From Limnoperna fortunei (taxonomy: Eukaryota; Mollusca; Bivalvia; Mytilida; Modiolidae), in NCBI GenBank assembly GCA_944474755.1, contig OX104119.1, positions 43,611,927 through 43,675,926 on the forward strand: a stretch of 64,000 nucleotides of DNA. Reading direction: 5' to 3'. Made by a program: the position numbers and the translations under genes. Positions 25,345 to 38,123 of the stretch are shown in pieces; position 1 is the first letter of the stretch, and each line of letters starts with the position of its first letter. The notes under the pieces are model-generated. The model was not told the origin of the DNA, searched no databases, and saw only the letters and a program-made list of their open reading frames with translations.

Positions 25345-26110
25345 CATACAGTTCATTTCCTTATAGACAACGTATTTGTCACATTCGGAGATTATGCTTT
25401 TCATAACACTGTTGGTATTCCAATGGGTACTAAGTGGGCTCCTCCCTTGGCGGACATGTTTTTGTACTGTTTCTACGCTGATTTAACAGATGGACTGCTG
25501 ACAAAAAAGAAAAGATACTAGCCCAGACCTTTAATTTACATTCCCCCGTATTGATGATATTTTTTCCCTAAAAAAATAGCTAAATCTATCCTAATGAGCT
25601 TGAAATTAAAAAGACCACCAATATACTTAGATCGGCCTCTTACTAAGACCATCTTCTAGAAATATACTCTGGAAATCTACAAACTATGCTGGACGACAAA
25701 CGTGATGATGATGATCCTTCTATAGGTATTCCAATTTTCTAGACCGCTCAATGCTGTTGACTTTTAAGTTACTCAACGGGTTTGTTGAACCTTTGTTAAT
25801 GTTATCCCTTCAATAGTTCTATGGTCGTCACCATGATTTAATTGATTGTTATGAGAAATCCATCTCCCAGATGCGATCGGACATTTTTGTTGAGTCTTTC
25901 CGGTCCCTAGATTTTATATTTTCCTAGACATCACAATGAGTAACGCGACGGGTGTATAACTACAGGAAGGCACTGCTTACTCGTTAGGTGCACCTGAATT
26001 CACCCATTGTTTTTATTGGGTTCTGGTTGCTCACTTTCTGTACTTGTATTTTTTTGTTATGGGTTCTATGTTTTTATTTGTCGGTTTTGTTATTGTCCCT
26101 TTATTTTGGA
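25345..26110 (+). mobile_element. Penelope-like element reverse transcriptase remnant
   Basis: The frame from about 25360 reads DNVFVTFGDYAFHNTVGIPM, then GTKWAPPLADMFLYCFYADL and KKKRY, matching the GIPMGT..AP.LADLFLY block of Penelope-type reverse transcriptases common in bivalves. Further on, in several frames with stops, are PPY..Y-like remains of the catalytic R-Y-I-D-D block, then GRHH-like and SQMRSDIF-like remains. The 3' part (about 25990-26110) holds CACCCATTGTTTTTATTGGG and CTGGTTGCTCAC, which recurs inverted at 28840-29105. Many stops and shifts show old decay. It lies in the last intron of lectin pseudogene A. Confidence 0.65.
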
Positions 26111-26973
26111 CTCTTGCAGTTTTGTCGGTTTCATTGCTATTTTCTTATTATGTATCAACACTGCAAGATTGCAATATTTGTTTTAAATTCTCTGAGAAAC
26201 CAAACTAATTGCATTGCATAATATTTTTCGATTTGTAATAGTAAGTTGACACTTCAGTTTAATAGTTATTTTGACTATGATAATTTGAGGAATCTAATAA
26301 TGCACAAAAAATCATATGTTTACCTAAATGCTTGTTTCTGTCGTTTCAGACTTCAATTATTTTTATGTTCATATATATTTTCTATAACACAATATTTGTT
26401 GGGCTATGACATTTTAAAATTCTTTATTAATTGCATCGTCTCTGTTTTTTACAATGAAACATTTCTTGAAATCTTACAAAATATTTTTCAATATATTTAA
26501 TCAATAAAAACATTTATCTCTAATTTCTATACGTTTTAGGTCAAACTGGACAATTCCATCGCGGATATCAAAATTCAATCAGAAGTGAATACGAATCATT
26601 CACGTTCAACCCACCGTTTACAGAGACATCAAAGCTTGTCTGGGGAACTACAGTCCTGGATGTTGGCGGAGGTCATAATTAAAGAGTTAGTACCGAAGTT
26701 CAGTCCTTGACAAAGTTTGGCTTCGTAATGCATGTCTTGTCTTGGGCCGATACTGAATTATATGAAGCGAACGCACAGTGGATGGCTTGTCCATGATTAG
26801 TCAAATAAATCATTGTTATGTATTATGTGTTCATCGTATCTCCACAACCTGATTCTATTATTTTTTAAAAGATGATGAACCGATTAATATATTGTTTTTG
26901 TGAATTAAACATGTTGTCATAGTTCGCATTAAGAGACGAATTCCTGTTATAGCCATTTTCGGATTTATTGTTT

Positions 26974-27237
26974 TTTTTGTTTGTTTGAATGGTGTTTTAA
27001 CGCCACTTTCAGCAATTTTTCAGCTATATCATGGCGTCCAGTTTTTATTGGGGGAGGAAGCCGGAGTACCCGGAGAGAACCCCCGACCTGCGGTAGGAAA
27101 ACTGGCAATCCTTGTCAAATAAGATTGGGGTCGAGTACACCCTGCCTGCAGTGAGAATCGAACCCGCAATCTCAGTGTTGACAGACCACGTGATAATAGT
27201 AGATGGACTACCTTAACCACTCGGCCACCGCGGCCCC
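26974..27237 (-). mobile_element. tRNA-headed SINE, full length
   Basis: Same block order as the copy at 9113-9361: A box, B box (GGTTCGATTCTCAC), GACAAGGATTGCCAG, GGGTTCTCTCCGGGTACTCC, and a tail with GGCGTTAAAACACCATTC followed by (CAAA)n. It lies 180 bases after the stop of lectin unit A, in the 3' flank. The clean tail suggests a fairly recent insertion. Confidence 0.9.
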
Positions 27238-28839
27238 TTTTTGGATTTATATTTCCACATTGTTTTGCGTGTGTGTAAGAAACAAATTAAAGTTGATCTA
27301 ATTGATGGATTGATTGGGTTTTATTTTAACATCTAGCGAGCAATAATTCTTATATGATTTGCATATTTAGAAATACATTTATTTGATTGGTCGAGATTAC
27401 GAACGGTAGAGGTTTTTGAACGGATTTTTTTATAAATAAAATTGACTTAAGTTTTTGATAAATGAAGTTGACCTACTTAGCGCAACCAGTGTAAACAAAG
27501 ATGACGGCATTTAATATCTACGGCGATCAAATTAATGATGTGTTACTTTTCTTGTGGTCGTTAAAGAAAAAAAAGTTATAGATTTCAGTTAACTTAGTTG
27601 TATGTTCAATTTGATTAAAATCAAAAAATGGTTTATGTTTATATAAGGCTCTCTTGACCTCCTGATCTACGAATTTACACATAAATTTGAAAATTAAAAA
27701 AAAACATTTGTAACTTTAAATTATTTTTTAAACTAATGGATTTTTTAATTTTTCAATTGCAGGAAGAAATGACAAGGAATCAGAGCATATAATAAATGTC
27801 ATCTGATGCAGCCATAATTTTCAGTTACAAAAATAGCTTGTGCTTCTGCACTAAACACAGAGGAAACAGATTGAAGACGTCTTATTTCAACACGCTATCC
27901 GAAGTTGATTTGATTTTTGTTTATATACTGAAACTGTTTGAAGAATAATGACAAATAATTCATTGAATCTCTTAGTCCGCCAGTGCCACATTATTCTTCT
28001 GTCCGGTTCTTAAGTAACGTGAAATGTGTGGTTTTGAGTCGTACATATTCATTATAATTAATCACTATTTAGCAACTGTCACTGATCATAATTGCAGACA
28101 CACAGAATACACCTTAAGCAGATACTACTAATAATCATGTAGTTGAATTCGAGGCATTTCCAATTCTTTTCTCCTACTATAAAATCTTAAAATTTGTTTC
28201 TTCACATACAATGAAGATCAATCCGGAAATAACTCCAACGTTAACGCCAAAAGGAGATTCGAACAGGTTAACGCTAACTTAAGCACAATCTCTTTTTTCT
28301 GGGCAGGGATCAAAACCAAGTTATTTTATTACAGTGTAATTTGAAAATCATCTCGCTATAGAACATAACCTTTTTATCCCAGCTTGTGTATTAAAGCATT
28401 GTAATTTAAAAAAACCCATTTGATTTCGTTTTATGATAAACTTGCGAAATAACCGCATGCACTCTAGTAATATATTGTCAAGCGTCTGTGCTTTTCTACT
28501 GAACTGGCTCCTTCATTATTGCATCTTAATTCTTTAATTCATCGCAATCAAAGGACAATGAAAATATTGTTTAGAGGTTTTCAGCTGATATTGGTTCTCT
28601 CTTCGTCGTGAGAAAGGGTCATTAAAAATAAATCTCTCCTATTATCACAAGGTCAAGAGCAAAACTTTGTTTCTAATAAGTAAAAATTGTTAACAAAGCA
28701 GTGTTCTAAAAATGCATGTTACTATAATGCAATTTTAAAATATTTTGTTTCGTCCTGCAACACATATTTACAAGAGATTTAGACTGCTTTATGTTAAGAT
28801 CAAAATGTAAGAAAAGCGAAAGGTCAACACGTATTAAAA
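27238..28839. other. No recognised gene
   Basis: AT-rich intergenic sequence between lectin unit A and a Penelope-like fragment. I found no exon-like segment. Confidence 0.45.
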
Positions 28840-29105
28840 AACATAGGACAGTGACACAACCGGGCTTGAAAGAAAGACACTCGACATGAAAAAGAACAAC
28901 ACAACCACCAATGAGTAACCCAAACCCAATGAAAACATGGGTGCCCTCAATAACTCAGGACGAGTCATTTCCCTGAAAAATTCAAATTCAATAATAGAAA
29001 AACCTGCGTATTGCTCTGAAAAATGTCTGATCGCATTTGGGAGATTGATTTTTCATAATGATCAACGTCGTCAATATCGTAATGACAGCCAACTTTCTGA
29101 AGAAA
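28840..29105 (-). mobile_element. 3' fragment of a Penelope-like element
   Basis: Read on the minus strand it gives SQMRSDIFQ-like sequence (CTCCCAAATGCGATCAGACA), then GGAAATGACTCGTCC, and CACCCATGTTTTCATTGGGT with GTTACTCATTGG. The same order occurs at 25860-26060 on the plus strand. It is a 5'-truncated second copy, as is usual for retroelements. No intact frame. Confidence 0.6.
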
Positions 29106-30204
29106 TGTTAATGTAAAGGTAACAAAGTGTACCTGTGTTTGTCCTGGAGTTTAGCATCTCCAGTTTAATTGATGTGAACATTTTACCAAATAATTGGTAC
29201 ACAATTATTATCCAAAGCTAATTCCATTAAATAGCTGAAAAACAATAAAACTGACGTAAACATTTATATACAAAATACCAAGATTATACAATTTACTTTG
29301 CTATACGGCTTATCAGGTATGTCAGGCACTTATTTCCTTATGTCAGTGGAGAGGGAAAAGGGAACTGTTCGTGTCGTTGCTGTAAAGAAATAATTTATGA
29401 GGGTAAATGTATGATGTTTTACTCACACGGGAAATGAGAACAACACCATACCCGAAATAAATTATTTTAATTCTAACGGGACAAATTATGTGTTTTTAAA
29501 TTCAAGTGGGCCCTAAAGGCTATGATTTTCTATCCGCCACGTTGAAATGTTTTCTGGTCTAGAAATCCTTCCAAGTTTCAAAGTACGGTGGACAAAATAT
29601 ACTTTAACAAAACATTTATTAATATTCAAATCCGAATTTTAAAATTGATCCATTAACATCGTGAAACCTCTTTAAACGTCACGTCGCAATGCGCATGTGC
29701 AAATTATAGATATAAGTTTGACGTAATAAGGACGTCATAATAGAATTACAGTTTTTTTCTGTCCATAAGGCAGTATATTCAAAAGCAGAGCATGAAATTT
29801 AACTTATTTTCACTTTGTAATTTTCTAATTCATTTGTCTTTAGTTGTACACTGTTAGTATACTTAGACGCAAAATATTCTGCTGGAACTGCGGCCATTTC
29901 CCGGTATGTTTAGGTCTTATTAAATATTAAGTAAGTTTGACGGTCAGAATTTTTATCTCCATATTTCAGGCTCTTGCTGATTATACCTTGAGCAGGCAGC
30001 GTTAAGGAGCCTATACGATACAACAAAGATAACATAAAATCCAATATATCGAAAAGGAGTGGGATATGCAATGGTCATGTTAGAGTCTTCTGATATGAAA
30101 AAAATGAATGATTTTCGGATTAACAATAAAACATCGGGTCACTGTCGCAACTCTTGACCATTTAAGAAAAAATGAAGAAAAAAAACATAATATGTTTAAT
30201 TTGT
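29106..30204. other. No recognised gene
   Basis: AT-rich stretch with no convincing exon. The phrase at 29690 with GCGCATGTGC is a short palindrome, probably chance. Confidence 0.4.
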
Positions 30205-30540
30205 ATTTTTATATATTATGTTCAGGATATTATGGTTATGCTTCGTACCATGTCCATGTCGTGTCTGCCAATTATGCCATAAAAACCATTTCGTACTATG
30301 ACCGTTTGTACTTGTCAGTTTCGAACCATATCTAAATTTCAATGATGGACATTATGATTTTGCAACTGACAATTTCTTATCATAGTTATTTGTACCATGT
30401 GGAATTTATAATGTTTAATTACCTTCCATTGATAGAGTTAGGTACCACAGCCATTTCGTATCATATGGAATTACCAATGTAAAATTACATGTTGAAATAT
30501 TGGTGAGATCATTTGTGCCATATGTCAATTTTGAAAATTG
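30205..30540. repeat. Decayed array of 'CCATTTCGTACCATA' units
   Basis: Roughly a dozen degenerate copies of CCATTTCGTACCAT and variants such as CCATGTCGTG, TTTCGAACCATAT and TTTGTACCATGTGG lie in a row. The same word appears much more cleanly at 35787-36404 in an inverted layout. The open frames here follow from the repeat and are not genes. Confidence 0.6.
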
Positions 30541-31579
30541 TCTGTTGGGATATTTTGAGACCGTTTTGGAAATAACTTTATTTATTTTGGATATTTTTCT
30601 ATACAATGTAAGTTCGGATCCTATTGCGTTTCTATATAATGCAAGAGATGCATAATGTTTTTCTTTTATTTGTTGAATAGCTACTATACTAAGAAAACAA
30701 CCCAATAAAAAAATTACACAATAACAAGATATTGTTCTTAAATTCGGCAGGCAAATTATTAATACAATTATATCTAATTGTTTGGCACATAAACACTACA
30801 GGCAATGAGTTTTATCAAATGGATGACATAGATCTCATTATTGACGTACCTAGACCAGTAATCAAAGGACAATGTCGGTATAGTCATTATCTGTTTCTTT
30901 TGGAACCTGTTTTAGTTTCCCTTTTGATCTGAACTGTGTATTGAGCGGAATACAGGAAGCTTCTGATGTTGCGGCCAATTGATTTTGGGGCAATAGGAAA
31001 GAAACCCCCTTTATAAGGATTTTCATTTTTAGTGATAATTTATTAATTGTCAGATTAATTTTAACATAATTTTTAATGTGATTGGTCATATAAGGGAAAA
31101 TGATTGTTTAAGGACACTTGATTGAATGAAACTTGGCTTGACTTATTCTATATAACAGGACAATTACAAAATAATGTTAACACATTCATTTTGGATGAAT
31201 TCTTGAAGTCGTCACCTGGAACATTTGTTGATGCAGAAATTTAACTTGTTAAGGTATATCATATATTCGTATTTTCAGAAAAAAATTTCTTCTTTCAGAT
31301 AACAATCATCTGTACAATATAAAGAACGCGATTAAAATTACAATTCACAACATTTTATTTATTTTTTTGGATATCTTTGCATTAAATAATTTACCTATAA
31401 ATATAGTTTGTTATTATATTTCTTTTGTAATAAATGTTTTCTGTGAAATCTATAGATATGTTTACCTGATATATATCTCTTTAAATTTCAATATGTGACT
31501 GTTTTTGGGGACATCGTAGAATGTTTCTCTAGATAAAAACAAACAGATAAAACAAACAAAAATTACAAAGCTGAGAAAT
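30541..31579. other. No recognised gene
   Basis: Short open frames on both strands (for example 30732-30932 and 30862-31089) overlap each other and look like chance. Confidence 0.4.
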
Positions 31580-31757
31580 ACAGGGTCAAACACAGATGAG
31601 AGGGCATGACGGGAAAATCTCAGACACCCAAGTAAAAACATTTCTGGACTCCAACGAGGCGCAGCCTAGTTGGAGACCAAAAGAAGTCTTTCACGCGGGT
31701 GTTTCGAGATTTTCCCGTCTTGCCCTACCAACGGTGTTTGATTTTATTTCTCACTAT
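31580..31757. mobile_element. MITE-like palindrome with about 45-base arms
   Basis: GAGAAATACAGGGTCAAACAC, GACGGGAAAATCTC and ACACCC on the left are mirrored by GGGTGT, GAGATTTTCCCGTC and GTGTTTGATTTTATTTCTC on the right. The loop itself holds CTCCAAC ... GTTGGAG, so the whole can form a cruciform. No target duplication was established. Confidence 0.65.
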
Positions 31758-32803
31758 TTCGTTTAAAACAATCCGCTGCTGTTGTTGGAAAATGTCAACA
31801 AATATCTACCCTGAACGTAATCTCAGTGTAAATTTTTTGCGCCAACGCGTTTATTTTAATGTGTACCGCAATCATATTGTGGAACTAATGGGGTCATTGA
31901 AGCTTAGATATGTTGTTTTCAGGGTAATAATTTAAAGAGGCGTTGTAAACCAACACAACTCAAACAAATATTGTGAGATTTTTATTGCAGAACCGGCAGT
32001 TTACGTCACAATATATGTTAACGGGAAAAGGAGCATGAAATTCTTATCCCACCCACGGGTTAAGACAAGGATATCTCAACCAGCTAAAAATTGGTACCGC
32101 TCTGTCTTGTTAGTGAGAAAAATGATTTCACATCAATCTTGAAACTAATTGAAATTTTAGGGCATCAGCCTATTGTAAAAAGCTTAGATAGCAACACTTC
32201 TCCTTTTTTAAAGTCGGTATAAACAGTCCATATAATTGTTTAAACAAAATGTTCGTATTTTAGTTGGATAGCAGAACAACATATTTTGTTGGTAAAAAGA
32301 ACAACATTAACTACGTTAACAACAAGGATGCCATGAATATATATTTTTGTTTAATAGCTTTATTAAAACCTACATTATTTGAAATTGAAACGACAGTAAA
32401 ATAATACTATTGCACATGACCACAATAGTACTTGAAATTGTTGAAATTTAGAAAAAACGATGAATTGTTGATAAAGGTCTCACGATTTAACCTGGACAAT
32501 TAGTAATATGTTGCAGTTTAAAAACGTTGAACTATAATCAGTATTGAATCAATATGTCCCGTTTTCTCATAACTCAACCTTATGTCTTTTAAGTCAAATA
32601 TTTTTAGTGTCTGTGTATTACCTATTCCTTTTTAAAATATAAAAACTCAAGATTGAAACATATAAATAAGCATTGCATTTTCTAGTCAAAACCAATGTGT
32701 CTACATCCGGATAACGAATCAAAGTCTTGTTAGAGTTCAGCATAAATAAAAAATACAAAATAGAAATTGCAACAATGGCACTATTATGTTAAACTGATTG
32801 GCA
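31758..32803. other. No recognised gene
   Basis: AT-rich stretch upstream of the decayed first exon of lectin unit C. It does not show the clean upstream block seen for units A, B and D. Confidence 0.4.
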
Positions 32804-33011
32804 ATGGACAAAAACGCTCGTGACAACAGTTCCCGTATAAAGTTTTCAATGTTGCTTGTCGCGAAAAAAGACTGATTTTTAACGATCTCGACCTACTTGA
32901 AGCACGATGGCACCAGATGGATAGCACTATACAGAACCTGAATTTAAAGATTACTGCATAAGATATCATAGTATCAGGATGCAAGTTAACATAAATGGGC
33001 TAATACATGAG
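32804..33011 (+). pseudogene. H-type lectin unit C, decayed first exon
   Basis: From about 32868 it reads RLIFNDLDLLEARWHQMDST then IQNLNLKITA before a TAA, closely matching exon 1 of unit B (RLILNDPDVLEARWHQMDLT). The signal-peptide part before it is scrambled in frame, and after the stop a one-base difference shifts the frame. The exon end GGGCTAATACATGAG|GTAAGA is kept exactly, including the donor. The matching last exon is probably the remnant at 48088-48247. The minus-strand open frame over it is only its shadow. Confidence 0.8.
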
Positions 33012-34274
33012 GTAAGAAACGTTGATTTTGCGGGCTGTAAGTAGTTATCAATAAAGGTTACAGCATGTCAAAATCCACATTTGACAAGAAAATCATATAG
33101 ATAGTAAATATAACTATACATCAAAATCATGCAAACGACGCTTTACATCTGTTTTGTTTGTTTGAATGTTGTTTAACGTCACTTTCAGCACTTTTTCAGC
33201 TATATCATGGCGTCCAGTTTTATTAGGGGAGGAAGCCGGAGTACCAGGAGAAAACCCTTGACCTGCTGTTGGAAAACTGGCAATCCTTGTCAATTAAGGA
33301 TGTTCGCTGCTATTACTCATTATAAATAGGATGCTTTATTTCAAGCATTTTTATATGTAGTATACATATATATTTAAAAATATACAAAAAAATTCATAGG
33401 TTCGTGTGCTCGTTTTTTCGGTAGGGTCAGATTTCTTACATGTGTAATCATCAATGATCACAAAATCTGGACATGGGGTTCATATCATTAAAACAATAAA
33501 AAAAATCTTTTTTAGTTGTTAGATTATTATAATCTCATTAATAACAATTAAATAATATATATGGTTTGCATTTTTAAAATGAAAAATATAATATTGTACA
33601 TCTCAACTTCAGATTTGACCAGTTAAATACAGTACTGAAAAAAGTACGGGAAAATGTATCACCCATGGATGTTTTTTTTTAAATTCAACCCTTTCTTATA
33701 AATACAAAGTCCCAAAATTTTAACAAAATATTTATCTTACCTTTATGTTTGTATACATGAAGAAAAAAATGTAGGTTCGTGTGCTAAATTTTTCGATAGG
33801 TCCAAAAAACTGTAATTTTATTGAAAAAGTACGGGAAAATGATCCATTTTTATATATTTTTCCCATTATTTCAAGTGTTGCTCTTAAAATATCTGTAAAT
33901 GTATTTATTTAAGTAAACTAGCTAATATATATCATATAACATGTGTTTGCTAAAACCAGGGGCGTACTATAGCCTGATTAGCATGCACAGCATGTCAAGT
34001 GTTAAAGGGTCAAAAAAGGACAAATGCATGTACCCAACAAAAAAGACATTTCAGGTACAAGAATTTTTACTAGTACATCAATGTTCAGATTCTAATACAA
34101 TTTTACAAGAAGGTAAAGCTGTTTTTGCCTTATAATTACACAGGTTTTATTGATAATCCATCTAAAACACATGACAGCAATATGTTGAACCATGTATGTT
34201 GGGAGGGGGACATAGTGGATACAAAATTTATATTAGATACACTTACAAATGGTGGACTTCCTCTAGCAATAAAC

Positions 34275-34538
34275 GGACCTTGGTGGCCGAGTGGTTAAGG
34301 TAGTTCAATTACTATAGATCACATGGTCTGTCAACACTGAGGTTGCGGGTTGAGTCTCACTGCGGGTAGGGTGTGCTCGTCTTCAATTGACAAGGATTGC
34401 CAGTTTTCTTACCAAAGGTCGAGGTTTCTCCTGTTACTCCTCCCCAACGAAAATTGGACACCATGATATAGCTGAAAAATTGCTGAAAGTAATGTTAAAC
34501 ACCATTAAAACAAAAAAAAACAAACAAACAAAAAAACA
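34275..34538 (+). mobile_element. tRNA-headed SINE inside the TTAA element
   Basis: It begins GGTGGCCGAGTGGTTAAGG, has GGTTGCGGGTTGAGTCTCAC, GACAAGGATTGCCAG, and a tail ATATAGCTGAAAAATTGCTG then TTAAACACCATTAAAAC and an A/CAAA-rich end. It must have landed after, or travelled with, the TTAA element. Some drift, for example in the GTTACTCC block. Confidence 0.9.
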
Positions 34539-34932
34539 ATCTAGCATTAAATGGACATTATATTTGAATTTCCTAAAAATCAGTCAACTATTACTCAAGT
34601 TACAACACTGAACCAATTTTGCCCTTTATCACTAGTAAATAAAGACCATATGCACCAATTTCAATAAAATCGTTCAACTGTTACTCAAGTTAGAGCATAG
34701 AAACTAAATATTTACCAATGACCACACAAAGAGTTATTATTATATGCTCCTTTCACATTCGTGATTTTGGCATAAAAACTTGAACTCAAAGTTGCATAGA
34801 TTTTGTAATTTTATATGTTCAAATAATGACAACAAATAGTCATGTTAATGTCCACAAATTATAATCACTTGGCGTTTTCACAAAATAAACTACCAAGAAG
34901 CTTGAGTTATGCCCCTTACATATATATCAGTG

Positions 34933-35119
34933 TTATTGATGGATGCATGGTATTGGTGGCTCAATAATACATGTAGGTAATCTTGGTGCAGGTATTTCAG
35001 CTATATATAATTCATAATTCACATGTACTTCTGTCAAGTCTATGCCTTTTTCATAACAGGTACCCTCTCGCTTCACAACTTGTAGTTTTCTGATCATGAC
35101 TAAAAATATATATATAAAG
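34933..35119 (-). CDS. Possible terminal exon remnant in the TTAA element
   Basis: After an AT-rich TTTTTAG acceptor at about 35106 the minus strand reads MIRKLQVVKREGTCYEKGID and then a segment ending PAPRLPTCIIEPPIPCIHQ before a stop. Amino-acid use looks protein-like rather than AT noise. I do not recognise the family and found no upstream exon to join it to. It may be a leftover of the element's own gene or chance. Confidence 0.15.
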
Positions 35120-35786
35120 AACATTGGTATCAGTATAACATATGAAATATGAAATGATAGATAATTTGACTAATCAATATAGGCATTTCAATAAAAATGG
35201 TGGGTTAAACTAGATTTTATGTTCTAAACCTACCTCTTTAAAAGACACAAATTAAAACAAAGTGGTCAACACATTCCAAAATACAAATGGCCAGTACCTG
35301 AGAAAAATTTCTATATATAATCTATGTAACTTTATTCTCATAAACCAAGCATTTAGGTACAGAGAAAAATTTCTTATAACCTTGATCTGAAAGTTTGTCC
35401 AAAAAATTATATAGACTTAAAAAATTTATAAAATTAGTGCTACCAAAAGAACTTAATGATGAGACCATTCAACATTTCTGAAGGCCATATTTATGGTTAT
35501 ATTTTATAGTTATGGTAACCATTTATGTGGGATATGATTTATATAGAAAGGTTTGCTTACATGTAGTGTCAGACTGTCATATCTCTCAGGAAACAACCTC
35601 TGTATAAAAACTATGAGAAATCCAAACTTTGTATTTACAATGTACCTACAAAATTATAATATAACATGTTTCAATGTCATTAAAAAAGTGTTACATGTAC
35701 TAGTAAATGCTTAATCATGAAAATAAGCAAAAATTTAACAATGATTTTTATTGATAACATATTATTAGTACTGGTATATCAGAATT

Positions 35787-36404
35787 ACAGTCATTTCGTA
35801 CCATAACCAAATCGTACCATTGCCATTTCGTACCCAAAATAACCATTTCGTACCATAGAAATGCCATATCGTACCATAACTCATTGCCATTTCGTACCAT
35901 ATGTAAATTAATTCGAACCATGTGTAAACAATACGTTTTACAACTACACTGAGTAAAAATTCTTTTAAAAAAATCTTTGAATTAATCTAAAGAAGATATA
36001 TTAAATATTATTAATTTAAAAAATAGTTATTTGTATATAATATAAATATTTAAAAAAAATGGACAAGAAATTATTTTTTTTAATGTAAGAAAGTTCGTTT
36101 AAAGTAACCATTATAACAAATTTTAAGCATTCTCAATAGAAAAGAAATAATTGTTGTGTGAAAAAGGGCTTTATTATTCATTAATCAGATATGAAAGGAA
36201 TAAGGACTGGAAATCACAATATTATGCTGAAATTGCATACAGGTTTTCAATAATATGCTTCCCCATATGATACAAAATTATCATATTACACTCTCCCATA
36301 TGGTACGAATTGGCTATGGTACGACATGGTTATGGTACGAAATGGTTTTAATTATGGTACGATTTGGATGGTACGATTTGGTTATGGTACGAAATGACTT
36401 GTTA
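35787..36404. repeat. Foldback made of 'ATGGTACGAAATGG' tandem units in opposite orientations
   Basis: On the left (35787-35922) six or more units read CCATTTCGTACCAT; on the right (36290-36404) about seven read ATGGTACGAAATGG. Between lies about 370 bases of AT-rich DNA. The two arms are reverse complements in bulk, so the region can form a large stem. It is inside the TTAA element. Confidence 0.8.
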
Positions 36405-36687
36405 CCGTATATCCAAGTATACAAGTGCGAGTATATAAAATCTTTTCTTTTTGTTTTTATATAAAACCAATGAAAACAGTAAAAGAAAGAACATAAGAAA
36501 TTATGTATTGTGACTTAATGTTACTAGTATTAAATTAACACGAGTACTGTATGAGTATGTACAATAAATAGTTTTTTGTTTTATACATAGGGCATTTCCA
36601 AATTTGCTTTCTCTTTTATTTGAACCATTGCGGCCTTTTTCCTACATACATTGAGTATTCTTTATCATGTTTATCCAAGTAAAACCA

Positions 36688-36845
36688 GGGCCCAGCGCCA
36701 TAAAAATTTTCTTTGCGAGAATTTTTTTATTCTCAATTTCATCCAATCAAATCTTTCCCTTTCCCTTGTTGTCATGGTAATTGAGTAAATTCTCATGCTG
36801 AGCAAAATATTTTTACTCAGAAAGGTTTTATGGCGTCCAGGCCTG
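36688..36845. mobile_element. MITE-like palindrome of 158 bases
   Basis: The left end GGGCCCAGCGCCATAAAAAT and the right end (reversed) GGCCTGGACGCCATAAAACC match over about 25 bases; inside, GAGAATTTTTTTATTCTCA is itself palindromic. GGCC-type ends recall PIF/Harbinger MITEs, but I could not confirm a three-base target duplication. Confidence 0.5.
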
Positions 36846-37187
36846 ACTGTGAACAGTCATTGTATGATATAAACTTCTCACCTTCCCCATGACACCATGG
36901 AGATGGTTAGCAAAATTTATAATGTTATAGATATTACATCAATATGTATTTCAATTTTTACCTCAGACATGGCCATCATCATGTTGTTTCTATGTTGGTT
37001 TATGTTGACATGTTTGCATTTGCTGTTTACACAAAGTATTTTCAAAGTACATGTAGGCTTTATTGAAGCAGCTAAAGTGTTGCACATTTTAGTACCAGTT
37101 TTGCTGAGAAAGGGGAAGTTCACATTCCTTGCAGGCTGATCGTCAGTCGGCAAGTACAACCAATTCACCAACCCTGCGTACATCTAA

Positions 37188-38123
37188 CACTACAAACACC
37201 AAAACCTTAATTTCCTAGCCAAAACCTTAATTTCCTAGTCAAAACCTTAATTTTTTAAGAGTTGACTGTAAAATTAAGTGTTCTTTTCTTAAATTAAGGG
37301 TGTGACGGGGAAATTAAGGTTTTGACGCAGAGATCAAGGTTTTTACTCGGAGATTAAGGTTTTTTGTGGATTGGACCCCTGGGTCGATTTCAATGACCTC
37401 GGGCAATGTTGTTGATAACAATCATGTACTATACTGTAGATCTCTATCAATTTGTCTGTGGCTATATCTTTATCAATGTATACAATTATTTTTTGTCCAA
37501 ATAAATACAGATCATGTGCAAAAAATTAAAAATATTACAATGCACGAACGTGAATGCATTTCCTGTCAACTTTTCATAACGAAAGGTATTATTCATTGCA
37601 AAATTGTTTAATAAAAGTTATGTATTTCGTAAGGTACTGTGATTGTTTTATAAATATTGCAATATAACATTTACATTTGAAGATCAGAAGGTAATTTAAT
37701 TTACAAGAAACTTCGCCGATCGGAGATTCAATACACATCCGCCATATTGTTTACCTGTAACGAATATGAAAAGAATAAAGGATGGATGTTACTAAAATAT
37801 TTGTTTTGAACGTTGTTTTTAATTACTTTGTTTTCTTTTTGTTTCCTAAACAGGTTTCATGGTAAGTTTGTGTTATTTAAATTTAAATTTTGTTACCTGT
37901 TTCATGTTTTGTTCGTTTTGCTGTGTTCTTTTTAAATCTGTTGCTGTTTAAAATTGTTTAATTTATTTTTGCCTTATTATTACGTTTGTGCTTAATGTCG
38001 TTTTATTTTTTACCATTTTATTTGCGCAACTGTTCTATTGTCAGCGGTGGCTTTAAAATGAAAATGTGTTTATTAATGATTACTTTAATATTAAATAATT
38101 AAATTAAATAATTTATTTGTTGT
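37188..38123 (+). repeat. Left inverted arm of the CACTA-like element
   Basis: Matches 41868-42783 reversed along its whole length with scattered differences. Shared landmarks: TGGACCCCTGGGTCGATTTC, GAGATTCAATACACATCCGC followed by CATATTGTTTACCTGTAACG, and CAGGTTTCATGGTAAGTTTG. The last contains an acceptor and a donor around an eight-base GTTTCATG, as if a micro-exon; the CCGCCATATTG word resembles a YY1-type site when reversed. Small open frames here and in the other arm are chance. Confidence 0.9.

Larger units (their letters stand above)
21245..26796 (+). pseudogene. H-type lectin unit A, pseudogene
   Basis: It has the same exon plan as intact unit B. Exon 1 (21245 to about 21446) encodes a signal peptide and RLILNDPDVIEA, but a missing base after LNSK shifts the frame and about 20 bases are deleted before the GAG|GTATGA donor. 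Coil exon 2 (23348-23411) has TAA where B has CAA. Coil exon 3 (23948-24010) is open (DETKGSQVGNLTITVT) but its donor is GACATT instead of GTAATT. A relic of the small linker exon starts at 24953, again without a donor. The last exon (26540-26796) is nearly intact: GQTGQFHR, FTFNPPFTETSKLVWGTTVL, one TAA at 26680-26682, then FVMHVLSWADTELYEANAQW and a stop. R, W and Y keep the spacing of the sugar-binding residues. Introns host a SINE and a Penelope-like fragment. No intact lectin can be made. Confidence 0.85.

Noticed and set aside
36897..37183. Overlapping open frames on both strands next to the CACTA-like insertion
   Set aside because: The minus frame looks slightly protein-like, but when the insertion is removed a TAG directly precedes its ATG, and no partner exon was found.
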